In this document: positions 1-14,600 of the stretch, piece by piece
Numbering within the stretch: the stretch's first letter is position 1
Layout of the letters: each line of letters begins with the position of its first letter
Assembly (NCBI RefSeq): GCF_031877795.1
Contig: NC_133933.1
Coordinates: 6,136,632 to 6,200,631 of the forward strand
Direction of reading: 5' to 3'
DNA from: Strix aluco
Lineage: Eukaryota > Chordata > Aves > Strigiformes > Strigidae
DNA: 64,000 nucleotides
Notes under the pieces: model-generated
Told to the model about the DNA's origin: nothing
The model's input: only the letters and a program-made list of their open reading frames with translations
Databases searched by the model: none
Made by a program: the position numbers and the translations under genes

Positions 1-400
1 CCAAGGCATCTTCTGGAGTTTAGACAGCACCTTTATTTTCTAAAAATTTTATCCAACAACAATGTATGTTAACATATTATTTTCTCACTTAGCCTTGGCA
101 ATTTCACCTTTTGAATATCTGCAGATGTTTATGCCCCCATTCTCAACCCCTGTTGTGATCCAGCCAAGTTTCATACTTTCAACCTTTCCTATAATTTAAT
201 TTTTTCATCCCTGTATCCCTTAATTAACTTCATGGTTCACATTGTTGGATGCTCATATTTTAAACAAGAGTCAGGCATCAATATATTTTAAAACTGTACT
301 AAACATAAATTACATTATAAAACATTATGAGCTTCTGAAAATGGAAAAAAGAATGGTATTGATTACAGAAGAGTTCTCACTTCCTGTAAACATTTCTATC

Positions 401-436
401 TCCCTCTCTCTCACACACACACATACACACACACAC
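401..436 (+). repeat. (CT)n-(CA)n microsatellite
   Basis: A short CT run passes into about 13 CA units broken by one CATACA. Lies in TASP1 intron 10. Confidence 0.9.
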
Positions 437-1499
437 TTTAAAGGAAAACCAGAAACAAGAGTTTAATTAAACACCACTAGTCTGAATTTCAAATCACTGC
501 ATAAACAGATGGCCATGCTTCATAGACAGCCAGCAGTCTATTTCAATTAACTGGGATCAGTACTAACGTAATGTCATGGAAGCTAGATTTGAACCAAAGT
601 AACAGAAATATATATATAAATATATGTGCAAGAGTCATAAATACTATAACATTAAAGTATTTACCACTGTATAAAATTGGTACCAGCAAAAAGACAGGAG
701 GCTTCTATTTAAGGCTATCATTAAACCCAGACATCTCCTTTAAGTGTCTCAGGATGCTTGCTGGTACTTGCGCAGACTTCAAATCCAGCTGACTTTGTAA
801 AGAACGGTTTAAAAAAAATAAACAAAAGTGTCCTTTTCAGCTTTTGCACAAGCAATCTCTAATTATTATTAGTCTCTAATATTGGACTTATAATCGCTAA
901 TTGTTATGGTCCCCAATACTGCAATATTTAAATATATTTGCTTACATAGGTATACATTTATTAAACTAAAATCAATATGGTGCTCCTTGAGTAGAAAGAT
1001 CTTCCAGCACTTCTGCATTCAGTAGGACTTTCCGTTGATAAGTACTAGAAAGGACACTTGCTATTACTAACGTTGAACTTAAGGGTGAACATCTACACAG
1101 ATTTTCAACAGTGCAAGACAGACTTAAATGTAGGGGAAATTAGAAAGATATATGAATTCAAAAGCAACACAGGGTATTTCTGATGCTTTTCAGCCTCTGT
1201 CAAATTTGAGTTCTACACGCTGTTACCTACACTATTTCTGTAACAGGACTCATAACTCTGCAGTACTCTCGGGATATAGTTTACATTACCTAAATCTGAA
1301 CTCTTCAGATTTTTTTCATCTCTCTATACTGAACACTAATAACTCTGACCATTAAGAGTAGTCCAAATCATAAATTTTGTGTCCTGACATAAGCATTTAT
1401 GAAAAAGTGTTACAAGTAGTTTTTCTATTTGAGACTGTTCATAAAACTAAGGGGAAAAAAAAAAATAGAAGAGATGAAATGCAGTCCTTTCAACTGCTT

Positions 1500-1532
1500 T
1501 TATGCAGGAGTTGCAAAGTAACTCCTGCATAA
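1500..1532. repeat. Perfect 13-bp inverted repeat with 7-nt loop
   Basis: Arms TTATGCAGGAGTT (1500-1512) and AACTCCTGCATAA (1520-1532) enclose GCAAAGT. The arms match perfectly, and pairing stops cleanly outside them. Confidence 0.9.
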
Positions 1533-2035
1533 CTACACCTTAAAGCTTTTGGGTTCTGTAATATTCACCTGGTATTGTGTAATAATACAATTATCTTTTC
1601 ACTGTCTGTTCCTGACAAGTGAAAAACATCCTGTCTTACATTCTCAAATCTTAAATTGCAGTATGTGCTATTTTCCTAGTTGTCTTTTGCTTGTTTGGGT
1701 GTTTGGGGTTTTTTTTTTTCTCATTTCTAATTTTTACTATTTCTCCAGTCCTGTTACATTTAGTAGATCTGTTGACAAATTTGGTTTTACAATTGTTATC
1801 TCCGGTGCTCAGCACACCAACTGATTGAACAGCTCTGTGTGACAGCTGGCTGATAGGCATCATATGAACAAAATATGTTTGTGTGTCCAGAATCTCAGAA
1901 AATGGAAGAGAGGCTACCCTAATTCTTATGTTACTTTCACAATTTCTAAATAAATGTTTTCCAAGACACTTACTCTAGTCATTTGGTTCTGCCTTTTCCC
2001 CTTCCTTTGGAGAGGAAAATAGAGATGAAGAACAA

Positions 2036-2090
2036 ATTCACTTAAATATTCACTTAAATATAATAATACTTAAATACATATATTTAAGTA
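2036..2090. repeat. 12-bp tandem duplication followed by AT-rich inverted repeat
   Basis: ATTCACTTAAAT occurs twice in tandem (2036-2047 and 2048-2059). A palindrome with 10-bp arms TACTTAAATA / TATTTAAGTA around CATA follows at 2067-2090. All of it lies in a very AT-rich stretch. Confidence 0.85.
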
Positions 2091-2618
2091 TATATAAAAA
2101 ATAATACTTAAAATATTTTTGGAGGGGAAAATGTAATTTTGTAGCATTTTTGTATTGAAGGGACCCTTCTTATGTTAAAGGATCCTCTAATTATCTTAGT
2201 CCTTTGCAGAAGGCTTCCAATCACAGAAGCATTCTTTGTTTAGCACAATATTAGGCTTATAACAGCAGTTTTTTACAGGAGGACAAGTCCCTTAATACAT
2301 AACAAATAGAGTACATCCTTTCAGTGCAATACAAAATCTTCTGAACAGGACAAAAGTTCACATGGTTGTTAATCTGTTCCTTTAAGTAAAATGACCAATG
2401 TATGCAACCAAGGGAGATTCCACAGGTGTCAAGACAATACTAACATGTATAAATTGTATATATGCATTTATACATAAATACATGATACACATGTAGAACG
2501 TATTAACATTATTTCCAGACTACATTCACCACTCATAGAAATACTTTACTTGGTATTTGTAAACTAATTACAGAGAAAGATAGCAACTTTTTGAAATATT
2601 TATAAAAGTAGCAAATAC

Positions 2619-2697
2619 CTGAAGTACTCACAGCAGTGGAGTAAGGGGTATGAGCTCCTGTATTTTCAGCCCAGCAGCCACAACCATAAAGAGCTGC
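2619..2697 (-). CDS. TASP1: TASP1 exon 10
   Basis: This 79-nt exon has a ctttccttag acceptor and a TCAG|GTATTT donor. It encodes [20 protein letters not shown] and TAVSTS (residues 266-291) plus the first base of Gly292. The [12 protein letters not shown] block is typical of taspase 1. Exon 11 and later exons are not found in 1-2600 and should lie left of the window. Confidence 0.95.
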
Positions 2698-5600
2698 CTA
2701 AGGAAAGAAGTGCATCTTTCATAAATTTAGGTATACAAGGATTGGGGTTTGTTCCCTTCCCTTAAAAAACAAAACAAAATGAAAAAACTTCCAACACTAA
2801 AAAACCTCAAAACAACAAAAAAATGACACCCAAGAAAAATCCAAGTATTAATACAAAAGATAAATAAGAAAATTGTAACAGTCAAAATTGCAGTTCCAAT
2901 TCATTTTGCTACCTCTTCTTCCCCTATTCTTCAGAACTGATTATCATAGATGCTTGGTATTCTAACCTAACTTTACAGAAAATGAGGGTACAGATATCAA
3001 AAGACAAAATAATTCCAGCTGTTCCCTATTATGAAGTCCCTTTCACACTGCTATTCCAAAAGAAAATCTTCAATATATTTCAAAAGAGTGGCAAAAGTCA
3101 ACCAGCAATACAGCTGTACAGCAATGGAGTATGATATTTCTGATGAACCCCAAAATTCCCCCACCTAACAATGATAAGGAATCCCTATACCTGATGTGTT
3201 CTTTTAATACCTTTGTCACTTTCAGCAATTCACAAGATCATTTAGAAATTAATAGCTTCCCTAAATATTGATGAAAATCTTATTTAAAAACACACTAAGA
3301 ATTTAAGAGACTGCTTGTGGTATAAAGGAGGTATTTAAACCCAAGAAATTAACTCATTAATAGCTCTGGCAAAAGGTAACTAACTACAGAACAACTTCTT
3401 ACCTATCAATGTTTTATAACGCTGATGGAGGAAACTAAAAACAAAACTTGCATTCCAATGCAGTGAAAATGCCTTCAGAGATAAATGTGAAGGAAGGGAG
3501 AACATCCGTGTGCTATCACAGCTCTTGCTTAGTGCCACAATTGCTGAACAATCATTCCCAACTGAAAAGGTATAATCACCTGACCAACTCTTCCAGGATG
3601 CTTTAGTGCTAAACCTCCACTGGAAACAGCAGCAGCAACATTTCCTTCTTGGTCAACAACAACTGCACCAACTGTATCCAGTGTTCCTGAGTCATTCTCC
3701 TGCAGGATACACAAACAGAAACAACTACTAAAAATAGTATATTAAAGTCAGATGATACTTCTTAGGAGTGTGCAAACAAACGTGCACAAAACCAAGTGAC
3801 GGGCCGATCAGCAAAACGACTTTGTTATCATGCATATTGTACCGATCGTGCTGTCATAAATCTTCCCAAAATGCTCTCTTGCCTCAGACAGGACCTGAAG
3901 AAAACTCCTCTGGAAACAAGGTAATAAACATCTCGGAACTCATCCTATTCTTAGATTACCTGCCTTTACTCAGAAAAGTGCCAAAAATGCTGTTTTCTTA
4001 GCGGCGGGCACTTGTCCACTAAGAAATGATTCAGCAACTCGTTCCAAAGGTGTCATATCAAAAGGCCTTTCCCAAAAGCTTCAAGGTAGCATTTTCAAAG
4101 ACAGTGATCTTTACAGCTATGTATGATTCAAAAAAAAAAAAAAAAAAAAAAAAAAGAAATTCCACAAGAAGCAACTTGCCAGTAAAGAGAAAATTCCGAT
4201 ATCCTGAGTGAGACAATAATTAGAAGCCTTGAGAAGAAATCTGCCCCAGGACAGATTCTTTTTCCCAGACCTGCTCTCAGTTCAGTAATCTTTAGTGGCT
4301 TCCTGGTTGAAACAAATCACCCTTCGCTCCCTCTGGGTCACTAGAAAAGTGTCCTTACTTCCATCACTTCTGAGGCAGATCTGCTCCCCTAAGAGCAGGG
4401 CTCTTCCAGCATTCATTGCTGATGCGAGCTCTCTGCCTGCTGTCTCACAAACACTTCAGCTGTCTCACCCTGGATCTTTCCTTCCTCCCTCCCCTTCATA
4501 ATACATCACGCTCAGTCATTCTAAGAGAAAGAGCCATTTTCCCCTCTCTGCCTAGTCTTGCCCCAGATTCCCTTCTCTGCAGAACCCAGGGCAAGGCACT
4601 CTGACTTCATGCCTAATCACACGCTTTTGCTGTGACACAGCATGCAGGGTACATAAAATAAAATGAATAAACAAAACTGATACATCATCCATCACATACT
4701 CCAAAGATGAACGCTGCTGTTGCACAAGTCCTCAAGCCTTAAGCTACTCAATCTTTCCTGTACAAAAACTCACCTGTGTTAAAAAAAATCCTACATAAAC
4801 TTACCCAAGCAAATAATGTCACAGGATATTAAGCTATTCATATAAAAGTGTATTTTCTGGACTAGGATCCAGAGGGAGGAAATAGAAAAAAAAAAAATAC
4901 ACCCAACTATTCAACTTCAAACTATCAAGTTCCCATCATCACTTAAAATTTCCTTGGGCATACAACATCACTTATCAGGTAGAATTCTTAGTAGACTCAT
5001 GCTGATGATACTCTGGCCACACTTAATTTAAGAGATAACACTCGAGTTAATACTGTACCAGTCTTAAAAGGAAAAATATGCAATGCAGCACTACAGTGTT
5101 CTACAATATTCTTCAAGCAACTGGAACTCCTAAGCAGGAGTGTCATCCTTGACTTTTACCTAGAGTAACAGTAAGTTTCTCCTCTTCACCTACACCTAGA
5201 TCTTCTGGAACAAGTTCTACACTCAGAGGCTGGCACTAACCACATTCAATATTAAAACAAACAGATGCATGTCCTAACAGTAAAGCAGAATAACTGCTTA
5301 AAGAAAGAGAGAGGTGAAAAATTATAGATCTAGGGTCTCAGCTGGCAATGGGAAGAAGAGTAAGTTGAAAAGCAGAGGAAGGTAAAAACCTGGATCAAGG
5401 AAGGTAGGAGAAGGAGAGGCAAAAGAAATTTTGAGGACTGGAGCAAAGGGGATAAGAAAAGAGGAAGTTCCCTTCCAAGTTGAAAAGATAAAAGAAAATA
5501 AAGGAACCCTTTCTTAACATCTCATGGGCAAATGTATTTCACAGCTCCCAGGAGTGCCAGTCACAATGTAATTCAGGTATTATTAATCCAGTTAGAACAG

Positions 5601-8600
5601 TACTATTCTGTGGATTGAAAAGATCTGAAGCAGCAGAGCAGGCTGTTCACTGGAGGTGCTGACTCCCATCCCTAGAGGTTTTCAAGATCAGACTGAATAA
5701 AGCTCTTCCCAACATGAATTTTCCTATGATCCTATGATTTCTATATAGAGAAGAACTACTAATCTGATGCAGGTTTTGTTGTCCATCCCCTGCCCCCTTT
5801 TATCAAAGGAAATTATATCCACAACAAAAAACTTGATTAATAGACAACTACAGATATGAAAATCAAGCCCGTCAAAGTTAGGAAATGCCAGAATTAAGGC
5901 CACCTGTGTAATCTTAATTCATATTAAATCAAACACTTGGGGCTCCCATAATGAACAGAAGGATGAGGCTCAGTGTGGATCAGTATGTTTTCCATATCAT
6001 CTGACAGCAAAGAAAAAATGCTTGCAGCCTTCTTTGCAGCATCTGTAAAACTATTTGCTCAATCTGCCATCCATCTTCCACTTTAGCTCTCACATGCATA
6101 AAATATTTGCCTTCAGTAGTTATATTACTAATTTCTTTTTCTAAAAGATATTTTAATCAAAAAACCACAAGCATTTACAAGTATATGTTGCATGGAAATG
6201 TTCTTCACCAGTATTTCCTTTAAAAAAAGATCTCTCCTATCACTACTTGCTGTCAATTCAGTGGTCTAGTTTGCTTGCTTTGGCTTATTTTATTTTTAGA
6301 TGGGGCAACTTAGGAGGCTGGAAACCTTTCCCGAGGGAAGTATTTTTTTTACACCTGGCCCACACAACCTTCTGAGGGAAATCATTATCACCGAAGCAAA
6401 GGAATTCCATATTTTCCTTCTCAGTAATATAAGTTTGGGGGTTTTTTGTGATCAGAAAAAGAATCACTGCTGATGCTATATTTATCCTTACTCAACTAAC
6501 TGAAAACCAGTGAGGACCATTTCTGAACCAGTGAATGAAGAAGAATTCATCACAATTTAACCAAGGTACTCGCTGTACTTCTCCGTACAAAAAGGCATTA
6601 TGAACCTGAGGAGTTCCAGGAAGAATGCACCTGGTGAGAAGACTTTCAACGTCACACATTTCATTTCTTCAAACCATATGAATGTTGAAAAATGCAGCCT
6701 CCTTTCAAGCTAATATCAAGACAATCAATATAAATACGTTAAACACAACAATTCATATAGTCTAAAGTAAGCCCAAACTCCATATGGGGTCCAACAGGGA
6801 CTAAAGAAGATCCAGCTTGCCTGTCCATAGCTTTTTATGTATTTGATTCATTAATTTAGCAGCTTGGATTTCAAAAATTTGCAAGTTGATTATTACTTGG
6901 TGATATCTGTTAACAAATTCCGTATCTGACTTCAGCTAATAAGTTATATTAACAAGTCCGTTGCAAAAGCCATTTGTGGGGTTTAACAATGTAGTATTGC
7001 AACCTAAAAATAATCTGTTATGTAGTTCATATTTTACATGGAAACAACAGAACATCAATGTGAAAAGTAAGACCTCACATTACTTAATTAATTTGCTCCT
7101 TGTGACAGGAAAGGAAGCTAATTTTATGAAATCAGGGACCAAATAGTCAAACTTAGCTAAGAACATGCACACAAAGCAGGAAGATGCTCATGTGCACAAA
7201 TGCAGAGTATTTTAGAAATCTCATCCTTCCCTTCTTCTGCACATAAAAAAAATCCCATAAATAGTCATAATTTTACAAGCCCCTAAGGAAGGAACTAAGA
7301 GTTTAGGAAAGCTCTACCCAGCGCCAGCTGAAAGATATCTCCACACAGGGCCTTTTCCCTCTCAACTTGAGATTGTTCTGAAATTCCATGAAGAGTAATT
7401 CCCATTAAATCTCATCTCTGAGTATCATAACTGACAAAACGCAAAGTGAACCAGATTGAAGCAATTGACATCTATACGCTATACCCAACTATCCACGCAA
7501 ATAAATAGGATTTTATATTTGGTGATATTTAGATTAAGTAGATTCCCCTGAAAATATGGGGGTTGTACAGTATTATCCTACTCAAGACAGAACAGGGAAA
7601 CACATAAATCTTGTAGTATGCCCCATGTTAACCCTGTGGGAACAGAGAGGAGCACAACAGCGGATAGCATTATCTAGAAAATAATGTGTCAACAATTAAT
7701 ATATTTTGGTCTTTTAAAATCTCAGATTTAAGGTGTTCTTGATGGAGCACTTCTGTTGATTACAGCAGTACTTAATAAGGCGAGAGGCAATCTTTTAAGC
7801 AACATTTTATTTATTAAAGTATTTTAAAGAAATACTTCTAAATTCATCTAAGTCAAAGAAAATGTCACTACTCTGTGAGCACTGGGACCAATTCATACAT
7901 ACTCATTTCCAGAAACGTTTTCCTCTAGGGCAACTGGCAGCATAGCATGATGCACTCCCACAGCAATCTAAATCTTGACAGAGTATGCAGAATTGGTGCC
8001 ACATTCATATGTTTGAAAAGGGGCAGTTACGATCTAGTCGTACAAAGCTTGATAAACAGCCCTAGCCTTTCCAGTTTAATGGTTGGTTTGGTGTGTAAAC
8101 AGAACATTTTGTCTAACCTCCATGTTCAAGATGAGGGAATTATTTTATACTGTATTCCACAGATGAGTTTTGTTTTCTTTTTTTTCTTTTAACTGGAATG
8201 GATGGAAAGTATTTAGGTTTCTTTTCCCATACTACATGGATTTTGAAGTATGCTTTGGAAGTCTAAAAAGTATTATCATCATCATCAAAGACCATTTCAG
8301 CATGGATGTGGGACAGAAAATTTCTTTTTTAAGGAAAAGGAAATGCATAAAATTCAAATTCCTGTTCACACTGCAAGAATAAGTAAGGCAGACACTAGGA
8401 TTGTCATAGTTGACTGGTACACTTACAATTACCTTCACACAGCCATAAAAAATTTGAGGAAAAAGTTAAGTGATTAAAATTCACCATATAAAATGGGAAT
8501 GATGCACATTGCTCTGCATTGACTGTTGCTCACCCAAACTGTTCAAGCTGGAACTGGCTAAAAGTTCACATGGTACATTCAAGATGATCAACGATAAAAA

Positions 8601-11600
8601 CTATAATGCACAAAATACTTCAAAGAAAATATTTTTTTTTTTCTGTTGAACAGACGTATTTTTCTTTTCTAAATACGTTCAGTGTTATTGTCTCAATACA
8701 GGAGCTGAAGAATATAAAACTGCTGATTCCATATATGTAATTCAAACTGTTGTACACATACTTGAGTATGTACGTTAAACTAGATAAAAATCAAATTAGT
8801 TTTAATAAACCTCAAACTAAATAATGCTATTTATAGAGTTAAATAACTAGCCTATAAAAATAACTTATAAATACTAACCTATGAAAAAATTCATGTGCAC
8901 TGGAAATTCTTATTCAAATCAAGGAGAGGACAACAACTCTTACAAGTAACTTCAGCACAGCTGTAAAAAGAGTTTGTAATAGCAGAAGACAAATTAAAAA
9001 TAGGGCTTTTAGCCAAATTCTACTACGCTATTTTCAATGCCAATTTCCTCTGGTAAAAGACAGGTTAACAGTAAGAAGACAAATATTTACTTCTGATGTT
9101 TACTGGTGCTTGAGGTGAGAACTTCAGAATAGCATCTGGCTGAATTAACACATCATAGCCAGCCCCCCTAGGAATATGTTTAGTTAATTCACACCCGAAC
9201 AAAAGTGATTTCTTAACCATGTAAATCAATATATAAGTCACTACAGCTTTAAAAAAAAGTCTCACTTTTCACACCTTCAAAATCTGGTGAAGTTATTAAT
9301 GGATCTTCCTGTGTGCAATCACATAACCCTCTACAAATCCTACATTGGGTAAACAATGAAAAATACAGCAAAGAGAAAATTCCATTTACTTGGGAAATAA
9401 AAGTCCTTTAATAAGTTACACTGCCTAGTTTTTCCATACAATCTTTATTAAATTTAAACAGCCTCTCATTCTTTGAGCTTGGTATAATTTAACTTTTATT
9501 GAAATGTAATTTTTAAAACTCTATGTTTATCTTTCACTGGTGAAACTTACTTATCAGCAGCTAAAATTTCCAAGTAATTTCAGCCTTTTTTGGTCTGCAA
9601 TACTATCTCTTCACATAGGCCTTTTAGTTCTCATTTCTATTCAACTTCAATTTGTTAACATCCTTTCTACCTTGCTCTTCTCCCAACTTATAAAATTTCA
9701 TAGACAAAATAATGACCAGAATTTATAACAACTGTGCAGTACTGGCAACAGAGGCACAGAAGCTAAGCTGCAGCATAGGGTTGAAGCAGGTGAGTCAAAT
9801 TAGACAATAAACCAGCTATGAAGTCCTGCTGAAAGGGACAGGTCTGCAGCTCCAGAGAAGTATTGCAAATAAAAAAATTAAACGAGTATTTATCAATTAA
9901 AGTTTAACTTCAACAAGAAGATTAAATTGTAATTATTCAAGTATTTAAAAGGTTTTTAAACAATTATTTTTAAGCTTTTTATGAGAGTTCAGCTTTGACA
10001 GTACAAGTTTAAGGGTGACAGATCACGTACCTTATCCTTGCTAAATGATCCTTTTCTAAGAGCTTAGAGAGAATGCTACTTTTTTAATTTTTTTAGAATT
10101 TGCTCTTGTAGAATTTGATTTTTCATTTCTATTTCATTTTGGAAAACTAAACTTCCTGTAAGGCTGCAATTATCTTGCACTCCGTGGATAACACAAGCAG
10201 TCCACATTGTTAGCATGGTGTCGTTTTCATGCCCCCCTCTATGGACAGGATGTGCCCAGAAAGTTGACAAAACCACTGTGTTATGTTCTGGATTACTTAC
10301 CGGTGAGTAGAGAGCTCTATTTGATCACCTCCTTTACCTACCACCATTGGCCTTTGGGGGTCTCCCACAAGCGCTGCACATGACTCTGGAGCCCTTGAAA
10401 TTTCAAATTGCAGGTCGGTAAGCTCATGCATTGGCATATATTTCAAGCATTGACTTGCCCCTTATTACATGAACATTAATACTGTACAGAGACCCCTCCT
10501 CCCTCAGTTACATTGTAAGGCTGTTAGTTTCACAAGGAGGTACCTGAAGTCCTGTAAACAGGAAAAGTTCGAAATGAAAAACTAACTTTTTCCCCCCCTC
10601 TATCCTTACTTTCTTTACAGGTCTTATCTCCTTGAAAATAAAAAGATTAGCACCCTTCTAGGGAACACTTCTTATCTAAGAACACAGAAGAAAAATGCAA
10701 ATTTGCATTTGCACAGACTACAGAGAATAAACTTTTTTGCCAATTCTCTCGGATTTATGCGTTATTTACATCAACATATGCAACTACATAAGGCAGTGGT
10801 CAGTCAGCTTACCAAAGCAAAGAGAAATGGCCAATCCGAAAGCCCATAGGCCCTAAATAAAGTATAGGCATTTAATGTAATGAGGTATACTTTGATATTC
10901 AGCAGTAAACACAAATCCTGTGATTGACATTCTCAAATGGCAACAAAGGCTCTAAATTCAAACTAAGAGTGAGGGGAACAGAGGGAATCCTAATAGTTTT
11001 GTAGTACAAGTAATATGGGCCAGGTCAATGCTAGATGCATGCACAGATGCACATGTTTACCTACCTGATATTTCAAATTTCACCAATTCCAGCTCCATAA
11101 TGCAGTGCGCTCAGGAAACATTAAAAAGTGGGAAACAGTGACAGAGATCCCAAGCTAAAGAAAATGTTTCAGTAAATAATTATCTGTTTGTGTTTACATT
11201 TGTCATATTTCCAGTTCAAAATCAGCAAAATATTTTTCATAGCACAAACAAGATACAAAGTGATCGTTTGGTTTTCAAATAGCAAGGCAAAAAGTTTTAA
11301 TTGCACTAAGTTATCCTTTTATCATCTAAACATTGGGATGGCCAAGGAGAAGTGGCTTCTGATGCTACATTAAGTCTCATCATATACGACATGAAATTTA
11401 TTAGCAATCAGCTGTAAGTTTAGGATGGCACAACGAAATTTTAAACAGGAACTAACCTTTTCATTTGATTGTCTTCTTTTCTTTAGTTGAATGAGATCTG
11501 TTTCCACCTTTTCGGCCAACTCCAGCTTCCTCTTGTTCCTCTTAAAAGCTGCTAAACTAAACCCTATAAAAATAGTTCAAAAGCATTTAACTAAGTAAAA

Positions 11601-14600
11601 TCTACTTAATTTAAACAAATATTGATAAGTTGACATTTTGGAAGTCTCATTCCCCACATCTTTACTGACACAAAAAGGATCAATAAAAAAGCCAGCAACT
11701 AAGTATTTTAAGTTTCAGTACAAGATGTTTACATCTTTTCCCAAGTGAAAAAGTTCTACTATTGTTAAACAACAGTGATGGGTAAAACATCTAGCAGAAA
11801 CAAGTCGCTGAACACATATGGAAGCTATGTTGGTCTAAATATCTCTGTTTGGCAGAGAAGCAACGCTGCACAGAAGAGAACGGAATAAGTGGCTTGTGTT
11901 AAAATTATTGTTTTTGACTGCTGACAAGTAAATAGATACCATGTGAGCTCATTCTGATATCCATAAAATTAGGCTACTATTTTATTACCTTAATTGCATA
12001 TCTGTATGTTTACCCATATATTTAAAGCCACACAATAGTCTAGCAATATTTTTATGTTCCGTAATCAACACAGTATAAAGACCACCTAGGTCTTGCAAAG
12101 ACAAACATGTATTTTCCACATCTAAGTCCCACATTCAGAAAGGAAGTGTTCTCTAAAGTGGAGTAAAAAAAAAATTGTTATGCTTAAGAGACCAAAATGA
12201 CATGTTCCCATTTTAGAAGTTTCAGTTCATGAAGAAATTGCAGATATTGACATATTTAGTTTAAATTAGTTTTATTATCCACAGAAATTTTTTTTTAACA
12301 TCCTCTTTGGAATAGAGAAAAGAGGAGGGGGGAAAATGTCTTTTGTCACTTGTTTAGTCATGCAAATCAAGCTGTTAGGAGGGCAGAGGTATACACAGGT
12401 AAGTCACTAATTCAATGGAAGTTAAAAAGCACAGGTTTCCTATTTAATCTATAAGCCTTAAAAACTGTAATTTTAAATGAAATTCTGAATACAGCTACAT
12501 CACTATTATTCAGAAGACTGGAACAGCTGCAAGAACAGTCTATGAATAAAATCAATATCGCAGAGCCAACAGAACACAAAGCTTTCATTTACCATTCTCA
12601 AAGTACACAGACAGTGAGCATTTTACTTCTTTGAAACTTCCCCATGCAGGTGCCAAAATCACCTAGTGAACCCTCCTTTAAACCTGTGTTTAAGTACATA
12701 AAACTGGACCTTAAACCACCACAGTTATTCAAGTATATAACCTAAAAGTAATGAGAAAGCTGGCATTTCTCTCCAAAAACCTAATGAATACCAGTTTTTT
12801 AAAACTGTAAACACATATTAATCTGCCATCACCAAGAAAGGAACTCTTTCCACCACCACTGCTGATTAATGCAGGTACTTTGGACAACACATTTCTATGT
12901 TTGAAATGAGGTCCAAGAAGTAAAAAACAAACACTTGATAAGGGGGAGAGGGCAAGGAATCATTTTCGTCTAGTGCTAATTGGGGGTGGGGAGGAACAAA
13001 CAGAAAAACCTCACACAGATCAAGAATTTGTTAAACAGAAGTGTCCCAAAATAAACCAAGCCAGCACGTCGTTTTTAACAGAATTTTTAAACAGGAGAAC
13101 TTGTAAGTTGACAGTCAATAAATACAACAAACACCTATGGGCAGAGCCACAATATGGGCAAGTGAGAACGGTGCCTGGCCTTGGTACTCATCAAAAGTAG
13201 GTATTACACGGGGATAAATATGCCTAAACCTGTTATCTCCTGCTGCCACTGCCCCCCACCAATTCAGAAAAAAGCTACAGCAGCAAGACAAATACGAGGG
13301 TGCAGGAGCCCACACATGAAAACCTGAACAGAAGTTTGCCTTGTATTCCAAAACCTAATGCTAGTGGTGTCCTGAAACCTTCTGCAATATTTGCACGTTG
13401 ACCAGTTCAAATATCTGCACAAAGATCACATCAAAACTAGACGACACAGGGGCTAGTTCCGAGACGCCCTGTCAGCTACTCAGAGTGCTGCTATATGGCC
13501 TCTCAGCATCATCACTCCAACTATACTTTGGCTGTTACTTCTGCTGCCATTTTTCCACAACATATGAAATTCTCCAAGCTTAAGAGAGATGTTTCATTCA
13601 CTGAAGTCCTCAGTCTCTAGCTAAGCCATTAAGCAATTTTCAGATTTTACCTTGTGCTTTAAGATTCTATTTGTCTTTGCAAAACAAGAAAAAAACCTGA
13701 AGATTTGCTTTGAAGGATCTAATGGTTCACAGTAGTTTCTTATCTGCATTAATTCAAAGTAGTACCAGCAAGCTAGGAGACATAGGGCAGCAAACAAGTC
13801 ATTATTAACAAAGCAGCATAGATTTTATTAGGCAATAAGAAACACTAAGTATGAAATTAGGCTAGTGATGTACCACCTTGTCCATGTGGACAGAATGGAT
13901 GACTCCCCTACAAAGCAATGATTTGGGCTAACAAAAAAACCTGTGCTTAGTCCTCAGGTGTCAGAAATATCTTCAGTTCCTGGGCACCCCAATTGTCTTT
14001 CAACTGTCTGCTGGGGTAAAGATTTATCATGCATTTTCTTTCTTTTCCTACTTTGCTAGTCTTATACGTGAGAGAAGTGGTGCAGTGCATCAAGGACTCT
14101 TTAACTGGATGATCAGATGTCCAGTGCCCCAGGAGATGCTGTGGAATGCATTTTTTGCATATCTTAGGCCCTGTCAGACAGACAGATGAAGAAAGTTTTC
14201 TAGTAACATAGAATGATGTAGGTTGGAAGGGATCTTAGGAGGTCACGTAGTCCAACGTCCTAGGAAAAGCAAGTCCAATTCAAAAGGGCTGCACAGGAAC
14301 TTGTCAAGTTTTCAACACCTTCAAGGATGGAGATTTCACAACCAGGATGGATATTTGACCAACCTCATGTTAAAATTTATATTTTTTTAAATTAGTCAAA
14401 ATCTCACATATTTTAATGTATGTCAGTCCTCTCTCATCCTATCCCTGTGCAGACACCACCACACCTAAGTAATATAACACTTAAATGCACAAACACAGAA
14501 CAGTCTAGGTTAAGGAAGCTAGCACACTTGCCTAGTAAAATACACAAACTTTCCCAGCCTCCTCCATCAAAATATCTACCAAACTTAATCATCAGCTCCT

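Larger units (their letters stand above)
1..2618 (-). other. TASP1: TASP1 intron 10, left part
   Basis: AT-rich intron sequence downstream of exon 10. It holds the CA microsatellite, the 13-bp hairpin at 1500 and the AT palindrome near 2067. I looked for taspase 1 exon 11 (reading GCGEHLVRT in human) on the minus strand and did not see it. Confidence 0.8.
3700..11456 (-). other. TASP1: TASP1 intron 8
   Basis: A 7.8-kb intron. It holds the A26 run, the purine tract at 5345 and the old plus-strand CR1 fragment at 5640. The rest is unremarkable; the short open frames in it carry no recognisable domain. Confidence 0.9.

Noticed and set aside
4026..4155. A26 run as the tail of a processed pseudogene
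   Set aside because: No gene-like sequence, poly(A) signal or target-site duplication was found around it.
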